Of a stretch of 64,000 bases of DNA, positions 32,398 to 38,790 are shown piece by piece. The notes beneath the pieces are model-generated. The model did not search any database, had not been told where the DNA came from, and was given only the letters and a program-made list of their open reading frames with translations. Position 1 is the first letter of the stretch; each line of letters begins with the position of its first letter. This DNA comes from Streptomyces sp. NBC_00271 (lineage in GTDB: Bacteria > Actinomycetota > Actinomycetes > Streptomycetales > Streptomycetaceae). Made by a program: the position numbers and the translations under genes. The stretch lies in the NCBI RefSeq assembly GCF_036178845.1, contig NZ_CP108070.1, forward strand, positions 5,890,001 to 5,954,000, written 5' to 3'.

Positions 32398-32733
32398 CGA
32401 GCATCACCTCCACGCCGGAAAATAGGCAAGGAAGCATGCAACTCCCGTAGAAATCACTGACGTTCACTCGATAGGCGACAGCAGGATCGATTCCCCGCAA
32501 GCACCCCCACGGGAAGCCCGCCGCGGCGACGGCGTGCGGGGCGGGGATTGTGCTCGGACCAACGGCATCGGTCAAGTCCCGAATTCTCGCGTCACGTGAT
32601 TCAGGGGCATGACCCGATTCAAAGGACCGGGCCTAATGGACACATGCGATGCACGGCCGGAAACCCATAAGTCGCAGACCATTCATCAACCTCCTGTCCA
32701 CCCTCCCCCCACTTCCACGGGATGTGAATTTCC
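32398..32733. other. Intergenic region between divergent Bro-N and secreted-protein genes
   Basis: No gene is evident. The stretch contains AATAGGCAAGGAAGCATGCA (32420-32439) just before the Bro-N start and an interrupted dyad TGATTCAGGGGCATGACCCGA followed by TTCA near 32599-32623. Both strands probably have promoters here. Confidence 0.4.
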
Positions 32734-33396
32734 ATGACTCGCCGTTCCCATTTCCAGCGCCTTCTGCTGCTCGCCGCCTCGACCACCGTGATCGCCGGAG
32801 GAGCGGTGTTGCCCAGCAGCGCGATGGCCGCCACGGCGGCGCCGCACCCGGCCACCGTCACCACGGTCGCCTCCGATCACGACGCTCACCGTCCGCACGG
32901 CAGCCCCGCCTCCGCCAAGGAATGGGTGGAGACCACCGACACCGTGAGCGGCATCAAGTTCCAGCTCCCCGGAAAGCCCGAGGTCATAAAGTTCACCCAG
33001 GCCGTGGACGGAATGGACGGTCGCCTTTACAAGGTGAGGACCGACAACGGGGTCATCGTCTTCGCGGTCTTCGACCTGCCCCGCGCCCAGGGAGAGCTCG
33101 ACGACGCTCTTCAGGGCTTGGTGGACGGCTACAACGCGGGCGCCCAGTCCCCCAAACACAAGCTCTCCAGCACCGGCGTCCACAAGATCACGGTTCACGG
33201 GCAGCCGGGCCTCGACGCGCGTCTCTCCGCCCCTGACGGCGCTGCGGGCTCCGCCCGCCTCATCGCCGGCGACACCCACTTCATCGAGATCGTCTCTCTC
33301 AGCCCGAAGGGAAAGGAGAAGCCCATGCATGACACGTACCAGCAACTCCTCGCGAGCGTCCACAACCCGCACACCCACGCCACCCGTGCCGACTGA
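32734..33396 (+). CDS. Secreted hypothetical protein
   Basis: The 220-residue precursor has a Sec signal peptide (TRRSHFQRLLLLAASTTVIA, cleavage likely at AMA near residue 32), a His/Thr-rich spacer, and a compact domain from about residue 63: EWVETTDTVSGIKFQLPGKP, VDGMDGRLYKVRTDNGVIVF, GDTHFIEIVSLSPKGKEKPM. The domain recalls lipoprotein-like chaperone folds but I cannot name it. Its ATG has a poor ribosome site. A terminator follows at 33457. Confidence 0.75.
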   Translation: MTRRSHFQRLLLLAASTTVIAGGAVLPSSAMAATAAPHPATVTTVASDHDAHRPHGSPASAKEWVETTDTVSGIKFQLPGKPEVIKFTQAVDGMDGRLYKVRTDNGVIVFAVFDLPRAQGELDDALQGLVDGYNAGAQSPKHKLSSTGVHKITVHGQPGLDARLSAPDGAAGSARLIAGDTHFIEIVSLSPKGKEKPMHDTYQQLLASVHNPHTHATRAD

Positions 33397-33456
33397 CACC
33401 CACAAGAACGAGCGCTCCGACAACGACCGAACCCACAGCCCCGTACTCCCCGAATG

Positions 33457-33488
33457 CCAGAGGCCCCGGATCCCTCCGGGGCCTCTGG
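33457..33488 (+). terminator. Terminator after the secreted-protein gene
   Basis: A perfect 13-bp stem, CCAGAGGCCCCGG (33457-33469) with CCGGGGCCTCTGG (33476-33488), closes a 6-base loop. Confidence 0.93.
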
Positions 33489-33769
33489 ACCGCCTGCGCG
33501 CCGTCCGCACACCTGGTCTCCGTTACCGCAGGCCCATTCCGCGATCCTCACGGTGTGGATATCGAATTCGACGAGTGCGAGCTAATGACCGACTCCCACG
33601 GACCAGCCCAAGGCAAGCAAGTCAGCACGACCTTCAAGACCGCCGCGGTCGACGCCCTCGCGCTCGGCAGTCCGGCCGTGGCAGCGGGGTCACAGGTTCA
33701 CGCGGCCCCGTCGACTTCGCACTCCGCACCGGACGACGAGTCCGTGCGCGCCCAGAAGGCCGACGCCGT

Positions 33770-33864
33770 CCCGCAAAAGCCAGAGGCCCCGTGGATCACT
33801 CCACGGGGCCTCTGGTCCGGTGTGCACTCGGCAGGATTCGAGCCTGCAACCTTCTGATCCGTAG
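33770..33864 (-). pseudogene. Orphan 3' half of tRNA-Arg(ACG) with its terminator (attachment-site scar)
   Basis: These 95 bp align without gaps to 37455-37549 with six mismatches. They comprise the terminator hairpin and the tRNA-Arg 3' half (33823-33864), ending within the anticodon (CCGTAG). The 5' half of the tRNA is absent. The T-loop has changed (TTCGAAT to CTCGAAT), so it is free of selection. This is the pattern left when an integrative element enters the 3' end of a tRNA gene and supplies a replacement half. Confidence 0.88.
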
Positions 33865-33987
33865 GCGCGTGCAGCACCATCACGGACCGTTCGCCTGCTG
33901 GGATCTGTTGGTCCGTCCGCCGCTTACGGGCCCGCCGCCGTGCGTGGTTGTACGCCTCTGTTGATGTCAGCTACTGATGTCACGCAA
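33858..33987. repeat. 130-bp direct repeat, copy A (probable attachment-site arm)
   Basis: Identical, as far as I can read, to 36493-36622, starting in the anticodon core TCCGTAGG and ending CACGCAA. Weaker similarity continues for about 40 bp (CTGCGGCTTCGCTCGTG). Near its end are two TGATGTCA words at 33962-33969 and 33975-33982, 13 bp apart, like arm-type integrase sites. Confidence 0.85.
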
Positions 33988-34072
33988 TAGGCCCCGGACC
34001 TGCGGCTTCGCTCGTGAAGTCGTAACCTGCCGGATCAGCCGGACGCCAGATCCGGCCCGCCAACGACAGACA

Positions 34073-34127
34073 GGTCTTGAAAACGGTCGTGCGCGAGCCA
34101 CCCTGGGTTCAAATCCCACACCCACCG
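34073..34127 (+). pseudogene. Orphan 3' half of tRNA-Ser(UGA)
   Basis: From GGTCTTGAAAAC through the variable arm, GGGTTCAAATCCC and ACCCACCG, this matches the 3' 55-60 bases of the intact tRNA-Ser at 53677-53763, with differences in the variable arm and one in the anticodon stem. The matching terminator follows. It starts just 5' of the anticodon, as expected for a tRNA integration scar, but reads on the opposite strand from the intact gene. Confidence 0.87.
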
Positions 34128-34138
34128 CGCCGGTGAAT

Positions 34139-34170
34139 GGCCCCTGACCGGACGAGACGGTCAGGGGGCC
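34139..34170 (+). terminator. Terminator attached to the orphan tRNA-Ser half
   Basis: GGCCCCTGACCG (34139-34150) pairs with CGGTCAGGGGGCC (34158-34170) with one bulged G. It corresponds to the terminator of the intact tRNA-Ser at 53633-53670. Confidence 0.8.
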
Positions 34171-34244
34171 GTGTTGTTGCGCGGATGGGGCACGGGCAGC
34201 TTCTGATCCGTAGCTCTAGCCGGATCTCATCAAGGGGAGTCGCC

Positions 34245-36152
34245 CTACCAGTGGTCGTGGTGATCGCAGTGCTCGTCGTGCTGGTGACGCTTGATCTTGG
34301 TGGGGTCGGTGGCGGTGTGGGTGGTGGTGTCGCCGCCTCCGGTGACGGTGGCGGTGTTGGTGACGGTGCTGGGGGCCTTGCAGGAGACGTCCACCTTGAG
34401 GGTGATGGGTGGGTAGCTGCTCCCTGAGGGGAGGACGTCGCTGCGGGTACAGGTCACGGTGGATCGGCTGCAGGCCCATCCAGTGCCGCTGAGCGAGACG
34501 GGGGTGAGTCCCTTGGGCAAGGTTTCGGTCAGAGTGACGGTGGTGCCGTCGGTCGGGCCGGTGCCACTGTTGGTGACCGTGATGCTGTAGGTGCCCCTCT
34601 TGCCCTGCCCGAACGCGCCGCTGTGGGTCTTGCTGATCGCCAGCGTGGGCGGGCAGGCGCCAGTGATGGTCGTGGGATCGGTCGCGGTGTGAGTGGCGGT
34701 GTCCCCGCCGCCGGTGGCCGAGGCGGCGTTGGTGACCTGACCGGAGGCCGTACAGGCGACGTTGACCGTGAGGGTGAGCGCCGGATAGCTGCCACCGGAC
34801 GCGAGGACGTCACTGCGGGTACAGGTCAGCGTGGCCAGCGTGCACGTCCACCCGGTACCGCTCAACGACGTCGCGGTAAGCCCAGCCGGGAGAGTGTCGG
34901 TCACGGTGACGACGGTGCCGTCGGTCGCATCGATCCCGTCGTTACCGACCGTGAGCGTGTAGGAGCCGGACTGACCCCGCACCAAACTGCCACTGTGGCT
35001 CTTGCCGATGGTCAAGCTCGGGCCGGGGGGGCCGTAGGAGATGGTCACCTGGCCGTTGTTGTTCGCCGTCCCGATCGTGGACGGCGCATAGTGTGTACCG
35101 GTGCTCGGAGTGGTGGCGAAGCTGCTGCCCCCACCACCACCGCCCCCGCCCGCCGCGGTGCCCAGGTTGTTGACGGCGCCGCTGCCGCCGCCCCCGCCGG
35201 CGAAGTACCCGCCCCCACCGCCCCCACCACCAGCGATGGCAGTGGCGGCGCAGCCGCCGTCGAAGTTGCCCCCGGTGCCACCGGTACCGACCGTGGCACC
35301 GGAGAACCCGCTCCCCGGCCCGCCGTTCGTGACCGCACAGAATGGAACGGTGCCGGCGGCCCCGCCGGCCCCGCCGGTGCTGGTGCTGGTGCTGCCACCG
35401 CCCCCACCCTGCCCCGGCGAAGCCCCAGAGCCGGTGGCGCTTCCCGCGGTACCGCCGGTGGCATCCGGCGTTGTCCCGCCGTTGCCTCCGTTCCCCCCTT
35501 TAGAGCCCGCTCCGGTGCCGCCTGCAGCTCCGCCGCCCCCGGCGACCACCAGCAAGGAGCCGCCCGTGCTGATGCTGGAGGCCCCGCCCCCACCCGGCCC
35601 TTCAAAACGAAAACCACTGGCCGGAAAACTCCCACCTGGGGCGCCGCCGTTGAACCCACCGGCACCCGGCGTCCCGGTGCCGTTGCAGCCTTTGCCGCCG
35701 GTGCCGCCGACGTTGATGGTGAACGTTGTCGGTGCGGCGGTTTGCGGGAGCGTGGTGACGACCCGCGCCCCCGCCCCACCGGTCCCCGTGACGGAACAGG
35801 GGGTGCCGGTGTTGTCGGCACCGCCGGCCCCGTCCGCGGTGATCGTCACGAACATTCCCGCAGGAACCGTCAGGGTCTGCGGAGCGCCGGTGAAGGTGAA
35901 GGTCTGACTGACTGGCGCGGCTGCCCGACTGCCGCTGCGATGACCTGCCGTCGGAGAGTCGGCGACGGCCGCCGGCACCCCCGCACCAGTGAGCACGGCA
36001 CACACCGCTACGGTGACGCCCATACGCCACCAACCCCGCCCGGGCCCGGCCGGCGATGCCGCTGAAGCCGACACTTGCGCCGCCCGACGACCAGTGACAC
36101 GCCAGAGGCCCCGCTCGCCCCAACTTTGAGATCTGTGAACGTCATTGGTCAC
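34245..36152 (-). CDS. Secreted glycine-rich protein with two DUF11 domains and a His-rich tail
   Basis: The 635-residue precursor has a long N-region and a hydrophobic signal segment (VTVAVCAVLTGAGVPAAVA, about 46-64). A beta domain follows (FTFTGAPQTLTVPAGMFVTI), then about 240 residues very rich in Gly (GGGGGGGGYFAGGGGGSGAV). Two DUF11 repeats start near 383 (SLTIGKSHSGSLVRGQSGSY) and 505 (TLAISKTHSGAFGQGKRGTY), each with a Cys pair. The last 15 residues, KRHQHDEHCDHHDHW, look metal-binding. Function is unknown; a surface or matrix role is inferred. The gene is bracketed by 130-bp direct repeats in the tRNA-Arg scar and may be mobile cargo. Confidence 0.85.
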   Translation of the reverse strand: MTNDVHRSQSWGERGLWRVTGRRAAQVSASAASPAGPGRGWWRMGVTVAVCAVLTGAGVPAAVADSPTAGHRSGSRAAAPVSQTFTFTGAPQTLTVPAGMFVTITADGAGGADNTGTPCSVTGTGGAGARVVTTLPQTAAPTTFTINVGGTGGKGCNGTGTPGAGGFNGGAPGGSFPASGFRFEGPGGGGASSISTGGSLLVVAGGGGAAGGTGAGSKGGNGGNGGTTPDATGGTAGSATGSGASPGQGGGGGSTSTSTGGAGGAAGTVPFCAVTNGGPGSGFSGATVGTGGTGGNFDGGCAATAIAGGGGGGGGYFAGGGGGSGAVNNLGTAAGGGGGGGGSSFATTPSTGTHYAPSTIGTANNNGQVTISYGPPGPSLTIGKSHSGSLVRGQSGSYTLTVGNDGIDATDGTVVTVTDTLPAGLTATSLSGTGWTCTLATLTCTRSDVLASGGSYPALTLTVNVACTASGQVTNAASATGGGDTATHTATDPTTITGACPPTLAISKTHSGAFGQGKRGTYSITVTNSGTGPTDGTTVTLTETLPKGLTPVSLSGTGWACSRSTVTCTRSDVLPSGSSYPPITLKVDVSCKAPSTVTNTATVTGGGDTTTHTATDPTKIKRHQHDEHCDHHDHW

Positions 36153-36492
36153 AACACGCCGATCCTCTCCTGAAGCAATTCCCCGCTACGTCAGAAAACG
36201 GCCCGGGGGCGATAGAGCGACAACACACAAACACCGCTGTCGCGCAGGTAATGAAACCTGATGAAAGAACATAAAACGCGTCGAAACGCTGCAATCTGCA
36301 TCTGTCTGACAATCTGGCAGGGCTTTGGCGACAACAACCCTCAAAGGCCTGCGACGACGGTCTCGCCGGTCAGTCACCGGTGAGGACGAAAGCGTTTCGG
36401 ACCGGCCTCAAGTCGGGACGGCGAGTGATCGTTCACGCGTTCAATTCCAGGAACATCCATCGACCGCCTGCAGCAAGCGCCACGCCCCTTGT
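36153..36492. other. AT-rich upstream region of the DUF11 gene
   Basis: No gene is evident. This stretch is far richer in A and T than the rest of the window (for example AACATAAAACGCGTCGAAAC near 36268), which suggests foreign origin and a promoter for the minus-strand gene. AGGAGAGGA just before its GTG start is a ribosome site. Confidence 0.5.
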
Positions 36493-36622
36493 TCCGTAGG
36501 CGCGTGCAGCACCATCACGGACCGTTCGCCTGCTGGGATCTGTTGGTCCGTCCGCCGCTTACGGGCCCGCCGCCGTGCGTGGTTGTACGCCTCTGTTGAT
36601 GTCAGCTACTGATGTCACGCAA
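36493..36622. repeat. 130-bp direct repeat, copy B
   Basis: Same orientation as copy A and 2635 bp from it. Its left flank (CACGCCCCTTGT) is unrelated to tRNA-Arg, unlike copy A, so only the core CCGTAGG of the tRNA is shared. It also carries the paired TGATGTCA words. Confidence 0.85.
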
Positions 36623-36639
36623 CATGCCTTGGAACTGCG

Positions 36640-37135
36640 GCTTCGCTCGTGGAAGCCGCGACCTGCCGGATGGGCCGCACGCTAGGCAGGCCTGCCGTTC
36701 GGGCGACCTTCCGCTTGTCTGGCGACTCGATCCGTGTCGCGCGCTTGGGCGCTTGCGCGAGGTGTCCGTTGTCGTCCTGGCGGTCGGCGTACAGGATTTC
36801 TTGCTTTGCCTGCCGAACTCGTCAACACCCACGTCTGTCCCGGCTCCTGCTTCACGAAGTCGTTCTCGTCGTAGTCACGGTTGATGTCGAGGATCTCGAC
36901 GATGGACTCGACGTCCTTCGCGATGACGTCGATCGCCAGAAGGGCGCCGTCGGCTGACCAGGACGCAATGTCGGTACACGGTGGGCCGCCTGGGAGTACT
37001 CGTGTACTCCCAGGCGGCATAGGTTCAGCGGCGCTCGATCCAGTGGACCGCCCACACGTACACGCCGGTCGCAGACGCCTGCACGACCAGGCGCACGATT
37101 TCGTCGCTCGCGGTGTCCAGAAATAGTGCACGACA
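36640..37135 (-). pseudogene. Gene fragments of an integrated element
   Basis: On the minus strand, 37135-37022 in one frame gives LFLDTASDEIVRLVVQASAT, then GVYVWAVHWIERR and a stop, the likely C-terminal end of a lost gene. After a hairpin, 36965-36810 gives GALLAIDVIAKDVESIVEIL and DINRDYDENDFVKQEPGQTW, cut short by frame changes. A third frame continues with EILYADRQDDNGHLAQAPKR. None has a start and ribosome site. I cannot assign a family; composition and setting suggest remnants of an actinomycete integrative element. Confidence 0.55.
36985..37018 (-). terminator. Strong hairpin between element fragments
   Basis: GCCGCCTGGGAGTAC (36985-36999) and GTACTCCCAGGCGGC (37004-37018) form a perfect 15-bp stem with a TCGT loop, just after the stop of the fragment ending near 37022. 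Confidence 0.9.
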
Positions 37136-37211
37136 GAATGCGCAACGAGCCGAGCGGTAAGGGGCAGAAAGGCTTTACATCCATTACCTGTGGATGAATG
37201 GATTTGTACTC

Positions 37212-37370
37212 ATGGCGCAGGCTCCCGTGACCCCCAGGGTCATCAGGCGACAGCACGATCGAGAGATCGTCGTGCTGGCCGTCCCGGCCTTCGGCGCACT
37301 CGTCGCCGAGCCCCTCTTCGTCATGGCGGACAGTGCGGTCGTCGGCCATCTCGGCACGGCGCAACTGCCG
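37212..37370 (+). pseudogene. Truncated MATE-family efflux transporter (DinF-like), N-terminal fragment
   Basis: From ATG 37212 the frame reads MAQAPVTPRVIRRQHDREIV and VLAVPAFGALVAEPLFVMAD followed by SAVVGHLGTAQL, the first TM segment and MADSAVVGHLG motif of MATE transporters. Similarity stops at about residue 53 and the sequence runs into the tRNA-Arg terminator. A full protein has about 440 residues, so more than 85 percent is missing. Confidence 0.85.
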
Positions 37371-37454
37371 GACTCGGCGAGGTGCGGGCCTGTCCGATCG
37401 AGGTCCCCAAGTCGTTGCCCTCGTGGCCGCCCTTGGGGTCGTGCGCCTCAACGG

Positions 37455-37549
37455 CCCGCAAAAGCCAGAGGCCCTGTGGATCACTCCACAGGGCCTCTGA
37501 TCTGATGTGCACTCGGCAGGATTCGAACCTGCAACCTTCTGATCCGTAG
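37455..37549 (-). repeat. tRNA-Arg 3' half and terminator, intact-side copy of the 95-bp duplication
   Basis: The copy joined to the complete tRNA-Arg. Its terminator pairs CAGAGGCCCTGTGG (37466-37479) with CCACAGGGCCTCTG (37486-37499). In the other copy both stem partners have changed together (T to C, A to G), so the hairpin is kept. Confidence 0.88.
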
Positions 37550-37580
37550 TCAGATGCTCTATCCGTTAAGCTACGAGTGC
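37508..37580 (-). tRNA. tRNA-Arg (anticodon ACG)
   Basis: Acceptor GCACTCG pairs with CGAGTGC, discriminator A, 73 nt, no encoded CCA. The anticodon stem CTGA/TCAG encloses CTACGGA, giving ACG, the substrate of TadA. An integrative element has duplicated its 3' half. Confidence 0.97.
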
Positions 37581-37731
37581 TTGTTTTCTTGTTTCCTGCT
37601 TCGTCCCGCTTCCCGGGCTTTCGGCCCGCTCGCGGCGACAGGAAGAACATTACATGACTGCCGCCGCCATGTGAAATCCGTTTGCTGCACCCCTTGTGAG
37701 CTGGGCAAACGCGCTCCAGAGGGACTCAACG

Positions 37732-37765
37732 CCGAAGCCCCGGTCCAGGTGGACCGGGGCTTCGG
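37732..37765 (-). terminator. Terminator of tRNA-Ser(GCT)
   Basis: CCGAAGCCCCGGTCC (37732-37746) and GGACCGGGGCTTCGG (37751-37765) form a perfect 15-bp stem with an AGGT loop, ten bases from the tRNA 3' end. Confidence 0.95.
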
Positions 37766-37774
37766 ATCTTGGCG

Positions 37775-37865
37775 CGGAGGCGGAGGGATTTGAACCCTCG
37801 ATGGGCTTTAAGGCCCAAACCGCATTAGCAGTGCGGCGCCATAGACCGGACTAGGCGACGCCTCC
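37775..37865 (-). tRNA. tRNA-Ser (anticodon GCT)
   Basis: Acceptor GGAGGCG pairs with CGCCTCC, discriminator G, 91 nt with a long variable arm. The stem CCGCA/TGCGG encloses CTGCTAA, so the anticodon is GCT. Confidence 0.97.
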
Positions 37866-38090
37866 CGCACAACCGCCCACGCGAGCGCGAGTGGTGCGTG
37901 CAGATGATGACACAGCCGGGTGGGGTGTCACCAATCGGCTCCCACGGTACTAGGCAGTCGGGTCACAGGGCAAAGTCCCGAGGAGCCGGTGAGCCGAGGA
38001 GCCGGAGAGCCGGAGAGCCGAACCGCTGAGAGGCGCGGGGCACGCGGCGGCCGCGCGCAACCGCTCGGGGCCCCTCGCGTTAGTCAGGTC

Positions 38091-38588
38091 ATGTTGCGTC
38101 GTCTCGTCCTCACCGCCGCCGCGTCCGTCGCGGCACTGTCCGCCGTGCCCGCCCTGCCCGCCGTCGCCCAGGCCGGAGCCGCCCGCGCGGAACCGGCCTC
38201 CCTGAGCCTGATGCCTCCGCCGGCCCGCGGCGAGGATTCCGGGGACAGGCTGACCGTCACCGTCCAGCACGCGGAAGGCGGCGACGGGAGGTACGAGCTG
38301 CGGTGTCATCCCAATAGCGGCAGTCACCCCGACGTGGGCAAGGCGTGCGCGACGCTGGACCAGCGCACCACCTGGGGCAAGGACCCCTTCGCCCCCGTGG
38401 CGCCCGGCACGATGTGCACGATGATGTACGGCGGTCCGGCCACCGCCCATGTGACCGGGACCTGGGCCGGGCGGCCCGTCGACGCGCGGTTCGACCGGGC
38501 GGACGGCTGCCAGATCGCGCGCTGGGACGCCCTCGTCCCCCTGCTCCCCGGCTCCGCCCACAGCCGCGGCACGGCTCGATCATGGTGA
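38091..38588 (+). CDS. SSI-family subtilisin inhibitor-like secreted protein
   Basis: The 165-residue precursor has a signal peptide (MLRRLVLTAAASVAALSAVP, cleavage near AQA or ARA) and the SSI fold: DRLTVTVQHAEGGDGRYELR, four Cys forming two expected disulfides, and the reactive loop around GTMCTMMYGG. By alignment with SSI (CPMVYD) the P1 residue is Met and P2 is Thr instead of Pro. Met at P1 suggests inhibition of subtilisin-like proteases. SSI proteins are secreted at the onset of aerial growth. The C-terminal RWDALVPLLPGSAHSR is slightly longer than usual. Confidence 0.9.
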   Translation: MLRRLVLTAAASVAALSAVPALPAVAQAGAARAEPASLSLMPPPARGEDSGDRLTVTVQHAEGGDGRYELRCHPNSGSHPDVGKACATLDQRTTWGKDPFAPVAPGTMCTMMYGGPATAHVTGTWAGRPVDARFDRADGCQIARWDALVPLLPGSAHSRGTARSW

Positions 38589-38790
38589 GGCCACGGTTCG
38601 GCGGGGTAGGGAGGGAAGAGATGAAATGCGCGGTCACAGGTTCTTCGGTTCTTCTGCGTGCGACCTCCCTCTCATCCGGCGCCGCGAGCGCGACCTCTGC
38701 CCGTAGACTCCCTCGCGTGACACGCTGCGGGCAGGTTGGCAAGATGGCCCTCGCGGTCGGCAAGGTGCGGTAACAGGGAGGAAGCGTCTC

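Noticed and set aside
33555..33857. A 100-codon plus-strand frame beginning MDIEFDECELMTD
   Set aside because: It runs into the orphan tRNA half and the terminator, has no ribosome site, and its last 40 residues are translated tRNA and hairpin sequence. It may contain a remnant of a small gene, but I cannot support one.
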